Assembly (NCBI RefSeq): GCF_034929435.1 | Contig: NZ_JAYFUM010000006.1 | Span: 186,001-250,000, forward strand | Direction of reading: 5' to 3' | Length of the DNA: 64,000 nt | From: Arcicella rigui | GTDB taxonomy: Bacteria > Bacteroidota > Bacteroidia > Cytophagales > Spirosomataceae | Part shown: positions 45,630 to 53,875 of the stretch, piece after piece | Layout of the letters: each line of letters begins with the position of its first letter | Position numbering within the stretch: the stretch's first letter is position 1 | The notes under the pieces: generated by a model | The model's input: the letters and a program-made list of their open reading frames with translations, nothing else | What the model was told of the DNA's origin: nothing | Databases searched by the model: none | Translations under genes and position numbers: made by a program

Positions 45630-45689
45630 GCAGTAAGCTTTAGGCAAGTAATCAAACTCAAACAAAGCATATAGCCTAAAGTCTACTGC
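45630..45689. repeat. Intergenic inverted repeat
   Basis: Arms GCAGTAAGCTTTAGGC (45630-45645) and GCCTAAAGTCTACTGC (45674-45689), 14 of 16 bases complementary, 28-nt loop. It sits in the gap between DUF58 and BatA-like genes and belongs to the AGCT-rich intergenic repeat class seen elsewhere here. Confidence 0.7.
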
Positions 45690-45703
45690 CTAAAGCACCA
45701 AAC

Positions 45704-46555
45704 CTACCTCCTTTTCTTCAAAGATTCGCTGATTACGTTGGCGATGGCTTCTTCAAAATCTGTTCTCAACAAATAGACAAAAGGAATTTGTAAGGCTGTA
45801 TCTAAATTTTTAAGATATTTTTTTGCGTTTTCGAGTACTTCTTCTTTGATACTTTCGGCTTGTAACTCAATTTCTTTGCCCGTTTCCAAATCTTTAAAAC
45901 GATAAAAACCCTTTAAATCGAAGTTCATTTCTTGTTTTCCGAGTACCTGAAAAACCATTACTTCACGATGTGGATTAGCAATATTTTGAATAAAATTGAG
46001 CCATTCATCATTGATTTGTAAGAAATCTGAGGCAAAAATGACGATTTCCTTTTGCTTTTGTTGAAAAACGGGAAATTTTGGATTGTCATTTTGCCAATCT
46101 CCACTCGCTTGTGCCTTTTCAAGTTCGTATAAAATGCGTTGAAAAGATTGTTTTCCTGCACTTACCAAAGTCTGAATTTCGCCATTTTGTAAAGTATATA
46201 AACTCATCAAATCGCCTTGTCGATAACCCAAATACGCCAATGAAGCCAAAAGTATTTTGCAATATTCTAAACGACTGATACCGTTTTCGCTGTAATTCAT
46301 CGAAGCGGATAAATCGAGAATAAAACGGATATGAAAATTACTTTCGGTAGAAGATTCTCGGACTAAATGCTTTTGCGTTCTTGCGTACAGTTTCCAGTCG
46401 ATTCTTTTCGGGTCGTCGCCAGCCTGATAATGTTTGTATTGTTCAAATTCGATTCCATAGCCAAAGCGTTTACTTTGATGAATTCCCAACATCAATTGCT
46501 CACTGACTAATCTTCCAGCGAGTTGAAGGTTGTTGAGTTTGATTAATTCGTGCAT
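45704..46555 (-). CDS. DUF58 family protein
   Basis: 283 residues. The DUF58 motif DDPKRIDWKLYARTQKHLVRE is present and a von Willebrand A-like part follows, with DLSASMNYSENG (MIDAS-like DxSxS) and VIFASDFLQINDE. Such proteins are activated by the MoxR ATPase encoded upstream. The usual close spacing to moxR is broken here by a transposase and REP hairpins. Confidence 0.9.
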   Translation of the reverse strand: MHELIKLNNLQLAGRLVSEQLMLGIHQSKRFGYGIEFEQYKHYQAGDDPKRIDWKLYARTQKHLVRESSTESNFHIRFILDLSASMNYSENGISRLEYCKILLASLAYLGYRQGDLMSLYTLQNGEIQTLVSAGKQSFQRILYELEKAQASGDWQNDNPKFPVFQQKQKEIVIFASDFLQINDEWLNFIQNIANPHREVMVFQVLGKQEMNFDLKGFYRFKDLETGKEIELQAESIKEEVLENAKKYLKNLDTALQIPFVYLLRTDFEEAIANVISESLKKRR

Positions 46556-46570
46556 GAATGTTTTTATATC

Positions 46571-46777
46571 GTCCCTAACGGGACTTTTAACTTGTGTCTT
46601 GTTCGCTTTTGCTACCGATATTTAATCCCTAACGGGATTTATTTGTTGAAAATGCTTTCCCCGTTTTACCGATATTTAATCCCTAACGGGACTTTTTCAA
46701 TCTACCAAATCAGTCTCGTAGAGACTACATATCGGTAGAAAAGAAGATGTTCGCACACCTAAAAATCCCGTAGGGAT
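46571..46777. repeat. Cluster of REP-like hairpins
   Basis: Five short palindromes: 46571-46584 (GTCCCTAACGGGAC), 46625-46638, 46679-46692, 46713-46725 (GTCTCGTAGAGAC) and 46765-46777 (ATCCCGTAGGGAT). Two copies share the longer unit TACCGATATTTAATCCC (46613 and 46667 onward), and 46730-46738 holds its reverse complement (ATCGGTAG). They lie against the RAYT gene, as REP elements do, and are probably its substrate. Confidence 0.85.
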
Positions 46778-46785
46778 GACATTAT

Positions 46786-47247
46786 CTATTGAAGTTCTTT
46801 AAAAATGTATTTCTCATCGAAATCAATTTCAAAAATTTTCAAAAATTCAAGATACTCTTCCCTAAAGGTCTTTTTCTTATGGTGTTCCTCTTGGTTTTCA
46901 ATGTAGGTAATTACATTCTTAATTTGAGATTTTCCATAAGAAAATACTCCATAGCCTTCTTGCCATTCAAACCTACTTTTGATAAATTTCTTTTCATTTA
47001 TCCATTTTGAAGAGCTTCCTTTTATATCCTGCAACAACTCAGAAATAGATTGAGTTGGTCTCATACCAATCAATAAATGAATGTGGTCTGGCATACCATT
47101 TATGGCAATCATCTTATGTTTATTATGCTGCACAATTCCAGAAATATAACGGTAAAGTTCATCTTTCCATGAATTGTGAATGATACTTTGTCTGTATTTT
47201 ACAGCAAAAATAATGTGCAAGTGTATTTGACTATAAGTATTTGCCAT
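46786..47247 (-). mobile_element. RAYT/IS200-like Y1 transposase
   Basis: 153 residues. HUH nuclease of the IS200/Y1 type: the HUH motif is DHIHLLIG and the catalytic tyrosine is in FSYGKSQIKNVITYIENQEEH. Starts MANTYSQIHLHIIFAVKYRQ, the standard opening. Found alone, without the IS605 TnpB gene, next to REP hairpins, so it fits a REP-associated tyrosine transposase. It is inserted between moxR and the DUF58 gene. Confidence 0.9.
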
Positions 47248-47282
47248 ACAGGTATTTATGTAGATTTTAATGTAAATTTTGA

Positions 47283-48257
47283 CTATTTCAAAATCTCCTT
47301 TATCACATCATCCGTCGTAATTCCTTCGGCATCGGCTCTGAAATTGAGGGCGATTCGGTGTCTTAAAATCGGGAAAGCGAGTGTGTGAATGTCTTCGGGC
47401 AATACAGAAAAACGTTCGTTCAAAACGGCTCTGGCTTTGGCACAAAGTACTAAGGCTTGTCCTGCTCGTGGGCCTGCTCCCCAATCGCACCATTGTTTTA
47501 CAAAAGCAGCAGTAGTACTGGCTGGGCGAGTTGAACGAACAATTTGATTGATTTTCACAATCAATTCTTCGCTAATATGTACCTGACGAGTCAATTGTTG
47601 AAGTGCAAGGATTTCTTCATCCGACATGATATTTTTCAAATCCTTTTTGCCGACACCCGTTGTACTTTTCAATACTTGTAATTCTTCGGTTTCTGATGGA
47701 TAACCCAATTTGATATACAATAAAAAACGGTCGAGTTGTGCTTCTGGCAATGGATAAGTACCCGCTTGTTCGATGGGATTTTGCGTAGCAATAATCAAAA
47801 AAGGCTTGGGTAAATCGTAGTTTGTACCTGCATAAGTTACTTTGTACTCTTGCATGGCTTCCAACAAAGCGGCTTGTGTTTTGGGTGGTGTTCGGTTGAT
47901 TTCATCTGCCAAAACGATATTGGCGAAGATTGGCCCTTTGTTGAATTTGAAGAATTTCTTTCCTGTTTCGTGGTCTTCTTCCAAAATTTCAGTTCCTACA
48001 ATATCGCCCGGCATTAAATCTGGCGTGAATTGTACTCTTTTGAAAGACATTTCTAAGGCTTCTGAAATGGTTTTTACCATCAAAGTTTTTGCTAAACCGG
48101 GTACGCCTTCAAGCAAACAATGTCCACCAGCCAAGAGTGAAATCAATATTTCGTCAATCGCTTCTTGCTGTCCGACGATTACTTTGGCAATTTCTTTTTT
48201 TAGCAAAGGCAGTTTTGCCACTAATGTTTTAAAATAAGTAAGGTCTTTAGTTTCCAA
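47283..48257 (-). CDS. MoxR-type AAA+ ATPase
   Basis: 324 residues. Walker A is LLEGVPGLAKTLM and Walker B is IVLADEINRTPPKTQAALLEAMQE. Sensor residues are in LIIATQNPIEQAGTYPLPEAQLDRF. MoxR ATPases are chaperones of von Willebrand A/DUF58 proteins. It follows DUF4159 by four bases and would drive the DUF58 and BatA-like proteins downstream, now separated by the RAYT. Confidence 0.95.
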   Translation of the reverse strand: METKDLTYFKTLVAKLPLLKKEIAKVIVGQQEAIDEILISLLAGGHCLLEGVPGLAKTLMVKTISEALEMSFKRVQFTPDLMPGDIVGTEILEEDHETGKKFFKFNKGPIFANIVLADEINRTPPKTQAALLEAMQEYKVTYAGTNYDLPKPFLIIATQNPIEQAGTYPLPEAQLDRFLLYIKLGYPSETEELQVLKSTTGVGKKDLKNIMSDEEILALQQLTRQVHISEELIVKINQIVRSTRPASTTAAFVKQWCDWGAGPRAGQALVLCAKARAVLNERFSVLPEDIHTLAFPILRHRIALNFRADAEGITTDDVIKEILK

Positions 48258-48261
48258 ATTA

Positions 48262-48876
48262 TTAGACGCTCAATGCGTAGTTGATGATGTTTACTCCAAA
48301 CTTTGTATTGTCTTCAGCTAACCAACGTTTGTTTCTGAAGTCGTAGTCCCACTCGCAACCGTAATCTTTATTGCTGTATAAAACGCCGATTCGTCCGTTG
48401 ATGATGATGGCTTTTAGGTAGTCATGCACAAGGTCGTCGCCCCAACCGTTGAGTTCAAAACTGGTTGTTGGCGGCCCTTCAAAATGAAAAAAGCAATTAT
48501 AGATTGGATGCGTATTGGGGATTTTTTGAAGAGCCTTTTCTCCAAAAGTTCTTGCCATTTCTTGTTCAAAAGATTTGGCAAAAAGTCCGTCGATGTCGTG
48601 ATTACAATCATCCACAAAGACAAAACCACCATTTTGGACATACTTATGAAAAATGTCTCTTTCTTTACTGGAAAATTCTACCAATTTATGCCCACTCAAA
48701 TAGCAAAAAGGACTTTTGAAGATTTCATTGCTACTCAAAAGCACCACTTTTTCCTTTTCATCAATGGGAATGGTTGTATATTCTACCAAAGAATTGAGAA
48801 TATTGGAAGGCATTCGTTGGTCAGTATCCCAATCTCCAGAAGTATATTGAATTCTTGTAAAGGTAAATGGTTTCAT
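48262..48876 (-). CDS. DUF4159 family protein
   Basis: 204 residues without a signal. FTRIQYTSGDWDTD, YLSGHKLVEFSSKE, GGFVFVDDCNHDIDGLFAKSFEQEM and INGRIGVLYSNKDYGCEW fit DUF4159, a flavodoxin-like domain found with MoxR/DUF58 genes. Function unknown. Precedes moxR by four bases. Confidence 0.85.
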   Translation of the reverse strand: MKPFTFTRIQYTSGDWDTDQRMPSNILNSLVEYTTIPIDEKEKVVLLSSNEIFKSPFCYLSGHKLVEFSSKERDIFHKYVQNGGFVFVDDCNHDIDGLFAKSFEQEMARTFGEKALQKIPNTHPIYNCFFHFEGPPTTSFELNGWGDDLVHDYLKAIIINGRIGVLYSNKDYGCEWDYDFRNKRWLAEDNTKFGVNIINYALSV

Positions 48877-48893
48877 AATTTTTTAATGCTTTA

Positions 48894-49000
48894 AGCGATG
48901 AGCTATAAGCTTTGAGAATTGAGCTTTCAACTTATAGTTTTTAGCTCAATTCTGTTCGCAAAATGCTACAAAAAAGCTCATCGCTCAAGGCTTATAGCTC
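48894..49000. repeat. AGCT-rich intergenic inverted repeat
   Basis: Two nested perfect 11-bp pairs: AGCGATGAGCT (48894-48904) with AGCTCATCGCT (48975-48985), and GAGCTATAAGC (48900-48910) with GCTTATAGCTC (48990-49000). They can form alternative stems between the tldE-like and DUF4159 genes. Confidence 0.75.
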
Positions 49001-49007
49001 ACAGCTT

Positions 49008-50345
49008 TTAAACCGCATCCGAAAGTGAAGAGAATGTAAATTCTCTGATTTTCATCGGTGGTACTATGTAATTTTGATTCGATTCCGTACTTACTACTCG
49101 TTCTGCTTTTCCTAACATTTCAAGGTTATTGAGCATAATAATTGGACTTTCGTTAAAACGGAAATTTTTAATCGGATACTTGATTTTTCCATCTTCAATA
49201 TAAAAAGTACCGTCACGAGTAAGTCCTGTTAATAAAAGCGTTTGAGGGTCAACGGGGCGAATGTACCAAAGTTTTGTTACCAAAATACCTCTTTGTGTAC
49301 TCTTGATCATTTCTTCCAAAGTAGCCGTTCCGCCAGCCATAATCATATTATTTGGATATGGCACAGGTTTTACGCCTTTCTCTTTTGCCCAATATCTCGA
49401 ATAAGCCAAATTTTTCACTACTCCTCTTTCAATCCACATCATTTTGCCTTGTGGCTGACCATCGCCAGACCACGAAGCTGCAGGTAATTCTGGATAAGTA
49501 GGGTCTGAAAAGAAGTTTACTCTTTCATCTACAATTTTTTCCCCTAATTTGGTTTTTCCACCCGGTTTGCTGAAAAAAGAACGCCCTTCATCAGCACTTC
49601 TGGCATCCATATCAAAATAGATATTTTCTAATAAAACAGCCGCTGCAGTTGGTTCTAAAATCACAGTATATTTACCGGGTTCTAAAGCTCTTGCTCCTTT
49701 TGAACCTAAAGATTTTTGAATAGCTGTTTTGGTAATGGCTACTGAATCTAATTTTGAAACATCATTATAGCCTTTTACTACATAGCCCGAACCTGTTCCG
49801 TCTTCGGTACGAACAGTCAATGAAAAATTCACATTGGTACTTTTGTAATACGCAAAAAGTCCCTTTGAATTCATCATGGCATTGTAGCCTTTTTGGTCTT
49901 CAAGAAATCCTGCGGCAACTAATTTTTGTTCTCTGGATAATTGAAGACTTTTATTCACTACTTCGGCACGAGTATCGGGGCTTACATTTGCCGTAGCTTC
50001 TACATAACCATTTGAAGGAATATAAGTTTGTGGGCCAAGTACGCCTACATATTCTGGATTTTCGGGAGCAAGACGAGCTAATTCTTCCGAACGACGAACT
50101 ACTTTTTCTAAAGAAGCGTCATCAAATTCATCAATCGTTGCAACGCCAACTTTTTTCCCAAAAGCCGACTGTACTGTAAGGTTTTGGTTAGTTAAAGCAC
50201 CACTGGTTGATACTTCATTACGGGCATAGCGTAAGTTTCCTCTTTCTTCTCCCAAGAGGTTTACTTCGCATTCATCTGCCTTTGAAAAGCTTAATACCTT
50301 AGTCAATAAGGCTTTAGCTTCACTTTCAGTTAATATAATTGACAT
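49008..50345 (-). CDS. TldE/PmbA-like protein, copy 1
   Basis: 445 residues of the TldD/PmbA superfamily. KADECEVNLLGEERGNLRYARNEVSTSG is the family opening, with GEERGN the substrate-side loop and FRFNESPIIMLNNLEMLG the end. The metal motif HExxxH of TldD is absent, as in TldE. TldD and TldE form a heterodimer that degrades unfolded or modified peptides. No signal peptide. Closely similar to the copy at 52435. Confidence 0.9.
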   Translation of the reverse strand: MSIILTESEAKALLTKVLSFSKADECEVNLLGEERGNLRYARNEVSTSGALTNQNLTVQSAFGKKVGVATIDEFDDASLEKVVRRSEELARLAPENPEYVGVLGPQTYIPSNGYVEATANVSPDTRAEVVNKSLQLSREQKLVAAGFLEDQKGYNAMMNSKGLFAYYKSTNVNFSLTVRTEDGTGSGYVVKGYNDVSKLDSVAITKTAIQKSLGSKGARALEPGKYTVILEPTAAAVLLENIYFDMDARSADEGRSFFSKPGGKTKLGEKIVDERVNFFSDPTYPELPAASWSGDGQPQGKMMWIERGVVKNLAYSRYWAKEKGVKPVPYPNNMIMAGGTATLEEMIKSTQRGILVTKLWYIRPVDPQTLLLTGLTRDGTFYIEDGKIKYPIKNFRFNESPIIMLNNLEMLGKAERVVSTESNQNYIVPPMKIREFTFSSLSDAV

Positions 50346-50572
50346 GGTTTGTTTTGAGATTAAAGAGTTTTTTTCAGCTTTAAGCTGTGAGAAATGAGCT
50401 ATGAGTTTTTATCAATTATTACTTTTTATACTAAAAAGATTGAGCTTTGAAATTTCTAATACTCGTAAGTTATTTATTACAAATAAGTTAAAACAATAAA
50501 AATTCACTACCCTAATTTGCTTTTAGTATTAAATGAAAGCTCAAAGCTAAAGGCTCGTAGCTCATGGCTATC

Positions 50573-52213
50573 CTAAATTTTCCGTGCTGTATTAATCACA
50601 TTTACGCCATTGAAGCGTGCTGTTGAACTTCCGTGTGACACCGCACTCGATTGCATTGGTTGACCTTTTCCGTCAAAGAATGAACCGCCTAAACGATAAT
50701 CACGCTCATCACATACCTTTACACATGAATTCCAGAATTCTTGTGTATTAGATTGATAAGCCACGTCTTTTAGCATACCTACAATTTTTCCATCTTTAAT
50801 TTCATAAAACAACTGTCCGCCAAATTGGAAATTATAACGCTGTTGGTCAATCGAGAACGAACCATCACCGATAATATAAATTCCTTTTTTAACATCTTTA
50901 ATCATTTCTTCTACCGACAAAGGTGTTTTTCCTGCGGCAAGTGAAACGTTCGCCATACGTTGGAACTGTACCGACGACCAGCTATCTGCATAACAACAAC
51001 CATGAGATTCATTTTCGCCAAGAATATGTACTTGGTCACGAATGGCTTGGTAATTTACCAAGGTACCCTCTTTTACTAAATCCCAACGTTTTGTTTTTAC
51101 GCCTTCGTCATCCCAACCCACAGCACCAAGCGAGCCTACTTGCGTTTTATCAGCAAAAAGGTTTACTTCTTTACTACCATAATTGAAGTTTTTACTTTGC
51201 CATTTATCCAAAGTCGCAAAAGAAGTACCTGCGAAATTGGCTTCGTAACCTAAAACACGGTCAAGTTCTAAGGGGTGACCAACTGATTCGTGGATAGTCA
51301 ACCAAAGGTGAGATGGGTCAAGAATTAAATCGTATTTGCCCGCTTCAACCGATTTTGCAGTTAGTTTTTCTTTGGCTTGTTTTGATGCTGAAATAATATC
51401 TTCCAACATATCATAACCTTTATTATAACGAGTAGTGATACCCGTTACTTTATCGGCAGGATTTGCTTGAAGGTATTCGTAGCCCATTCCCATTGGAGCA
51501 CTTAGGGTTTGGCGGGTTTCAAATTTCCCTGATTTTGGGTCGATAGCCGTAACGTTGAAAGTAGGCCAAATTCTGTGAATGTCTTGGTCGATGTACGAAC
51601 CATCAGAAGAAGCAAAATACTTTTGTTCGTTCACCAAAAACATAACCGAATTCACGTAATTTGCTCCGTTTTTCATCGCCGCATCGTTGACATTGAGGAG
51701 TAAATCAACTTTTTCTTTGATAGGTACTTCAAAAGCATTTTTCTGGATTGGAGCTTTCCAGCTTACTTCACCGTAGCCTTTTTGGGGAGCAAGTACAACG
51801 GGGTTTGTCATTAATTTGGCATTTGCTTTCGCAATAGCCACTGCTTGTTCGGCTGCTCTGGCGGTATCTGCTTCCGACTTGGCATCTACCACAGCGGCAA
51901 AGCCCCAACAACCATTCGCAATTACACGCACACCAACACCATAAGATTCAGTATTGACGATGTTCTGGACTTTGTTTTCACGAGTCACCACAAATTGGTT
52001 CAAGTAACGCCCAATCCGAACATCCGTGTAAGTTGCTCCTTTTGCTTTGGCAGCATTGAGTGCCGCATCAGCTAAACGCTTTTTAGTGGCAACATCTACT
52101 GCCCCATCTAAAAGAGCTTCTGCCGAAACAGGTCTTCCCATCATTGGAATATTAGACAGCATCATGCCGCCCATTCCCAGACCTGACAATTGAATAAAAT
52201 CTCTTCTTTTCAA
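50573..52213 (-). CDS. TldD-like metallopeptidase with Tat signal, copy 1
   Basis: 546 residues. The zinc motif HESVGH (in LWLTIHESVGHPLELDRVLG) marks the catalytic TldD. The N-terminus MKRRDFIQLSGLGMGGMMLSN is a twin-arginine (Tat) signal, so this copy is exported folded. CCYADSWSSVQFQRMANVSL and FWNSCVKVCDERDYRLGG hold further conserved Cys. Precedes tldE copy 1 by 228 bp. Confidence 0.92.
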   Translation of the reverse strand: MKRRDFIQLSGLGMGGMMLSNIPMMGRPVSAEALLDGAVDVATKKRLADAALNAAKAKGATYTDVRIGRYLNQFVVTRENKVQNIVNTESYGVGVRVIANGCWGFAAVVDAKSEADTARAAEQAVAIAKANAKLMTNPVVLAPQKGYGEVSWKAPIQKNAFEVPIKEKVDLLLNVNDAAMKNGANYVNSVMFLVNEQKYFASSDGSYIDQDIHRIWPTFNVTAIDPKSGKFETRQTLSAPMGMGYEYLQANPADKVTGITTRYNKGYDMLEDIISASKQAKEKLTAKSVEAGKYDLILDPSHLWLTIHESVGHPLELDRVLGYEANFAGTSFATLDKWQSKNFNYGSKEVNLFADKTQVGSLGAVGWDDEGVKTKRWDLVKEGTLVNYQAIRDQVHILGENESHGCCYADSWSSVQFQRMANVSLAAGKTPLSVEEMIKDVKKGIYIIGDGSFSIDQQRYNFQFGGQLFYEIKDGKIVGMLKDVAYQSNTQEFWNSCVKVCDERDYRLGGSFFDGKGQPMQSSAVSHGSSTARFNGVNVINTARKI

Positions 52214-52393
52214 GGTTTCTTTAGTTTTTTAGTTGAATAGATTTAGGAAAAATTTGGTTGAAAACTCCATGAGCTTTTATACTTAAAGAATTTTTCTTCC
52301 TTGAGTAAGTTTTTCCCAAATACCTAAATATATTCTATTGATGAAGATAAACGATTAATGACAAAGATGATTTTGATGAATGGTCAAAAAAAG

Positions 52394-52432
52394 AAGGTGA
52401 ATGGTTATAGTAAAACACCATTCACCTTTTTT
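52394..52432 (-). terminator. Terminator after TldE-like copy 2
   Basis: Perfect 10-bp arms (52396-52405 GGTGAATGGT and 52417-52426 ACCATTCACC), 11-nt loop, with T's on both sides, so it can act on either strand. It falls right after the 52435 stop on the minus strand and separates the two TldD/TldE pairs. Confidence 0.85.
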
Positions 52433-52434
52433 AA

Positions 52435-53754
52435 TTAAACAGCATCAGATAAGCTACTGAAAGTAAAATCTCTTATTTTTAATGGTGGTACTAAGCAACC
52501 TCCTACTCTCATCGGAACGCCCATTGCCTCTAAATTATTCAACATAATCACTGGACTTTCGTTGAATCTAAAGTTTTTGATTGGGTATTTAATTTGTCCT
52601 TTTTCGATATAAAAAGTACCGTCACGGGTAAGTCCTGTGTATAGTAATGTTTGTGGGTCAACCGCACGAATGTACCAAAAACGAGTAACCAAAATTCCTT
52701 TTTCAGTTCCTTTGATTAAATCCGCCAAAGATTCTGTACCGCCTGCCATGATAAAACCTGATGGCGGTGGCGTAGCTTTTACGCCTTTTTTCTCTGCCCA
52801 AAATCTTGAATAAGTAAGGTTTTTTACTACCCCGTTCTCAATCCAATAAATTTTTTCTTGCGGACGACCATCACCTGAAAAACCAGCTTTAGGAATTTCG
52901 AGGTTGGTAGGGTCTGAGAAAATGTTTACTCTTTCGTCAAATAATTTTTCACCCAAACGAGTGCCGCCACCTTTTTTGCTCAAGAAACTTCTACCCTCAT
53001 CGGCATTTCTGGCATCCATGCTTCGCATCATATTTTGTAATAAATCAATCGAAGCGGCAGGTTCAAGAATTACAGTATATTTTCCGGGTTCTAAAGCCTT
53101 TGCCGAACTTGAAGCCAAAGCTTTTTGCATGGCTACTTCGGTAGCGGATTTAGTATTTAATTTTGAAACATCATTAAAATCACGAATGGCATAGCCAGAC
53201 CCCAAGCCGTCGGCAGTACGAACGGTGATTGAGAAATCTACCGAAGTAGATTTGTTGTACGCAAAAAGTCCTTTGCTATTGCCAATGGCTGTAAAACCCG
53301 AAGAATCTTCTAAGTATCCAGCGGCAGTAAGTCCCTTTTTTGAACAAGGGTCGATACTTTCAAAAGCGGCTTTAGCACGATAATCTGGGTCGATATTGGC
53401 AGTACTTTGGGCAAAAGTGTTGGTATCTAAATACTTTTGTGGGCCAAGCATTGGCACATACTCAGGGTTTTCGGGAGCTAAACCTGCTATTTCCTCGGCT
53501 CTTCTAACGGTTTTTTCTAAAGATTTATCATCAAATTCATTGATGGTGGCTGTGCCAGAGCGTTTGCCAAATACTGCTGTCACTGCCAAAGAGAGGTCAA
53601 GCGACTCGCCACTGGTAGAAACAGAATTTCGGGCATAACGAATATTTCCTGTGCGACTTCCGTTCAAAGCCACACTCATTTCATCTGCTTTCGAGAAGGC
53701 TAAAACCTTGTCGATTATCTTTTTAGCTTCTTCTTTTGATAATATATTTGACAT
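52435..53754 (-). CDS. TldE/PmbA-like protein, copy 2
   Basis: 439 residues, same architecture as the copy at 49008, and without the HExxxH motif. It has CVLPPLKIRDFTF-type ending and NIRYARNSVSTSGES opening. No signal peptide. Pairs with the TldD-like gene at 53876; the two pairs arose by a tandem duplication. Confidence 0.9.
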   Translation of the reverse strand: MSNILSKEEAKKIIDKVLAFSKADEMSVALNGSRTGNIRYARNSVSTSGESLDLSLAVTAVFGKRSGTATINEFDDKSLEKTVRRAEEIAGLAPENPEYVPMLGPQKYLDTNTFAQSTANIDPDYRAKAAFESIDPCSKKGLTAAGYLEDSSGFTAIGNSKGLFAYNKSTSVDFSITVRTADGLGSGYAIRDFNDVSKLNTKSATEVAMQKALASSSAKALEPGKYTVILEPAASIDLLQNMMRSMDARNADEGRSFLSKKGGGTRLGEKLFDERVNIFSDPTNLEIPKAGFSGDGRPQEKIYWIENGVVKNLTYSRFWAEKKGVKATPPPSGFIMAGGTESLADLIKGTEKGILVTRFWYIRAVDPQTLLYTGLTRDGTFYIEKGQIKYPIKNFRFNESPVIMLNNLEAMGVPMRVGGCLVPPLKIRDFTFSSLSDAV

Positions 53755-53787
53755 TTTCTTTTTTGCGAGATTAAAGTTGAAAGCTGT

Positions 53788-53871
53788 GAGCTGTAAGCAT
53801 TGAGCTTTTATTTTTAGCTTTTTTTAAGTTTTGAGCAACGAGTAAAACTCATGGCTCAAAGCTTACAGCTC
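53788..53871. repeat. AGCT-rich intergenic inverted repeat
   Basis: Perfect 11-bp arms GAGCTGTAAGC (53788-53798) and GCTTACAGCTC (53861-53871) between TldE-like copy 2 and TldD-like copy 2. Same class as at 48894 and 50375-50572. Confidence 0.7.
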
Positions 53872-53875
53872 TGAG

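Noticed and set aside
46571..46777. CRISPR array
   Set aside because: Repeats are short palindromes at irregular spacing (54, 54, 34, 52 bp) with no conserved unit around and no cas genes; they fit REP elements beside a RAYT.
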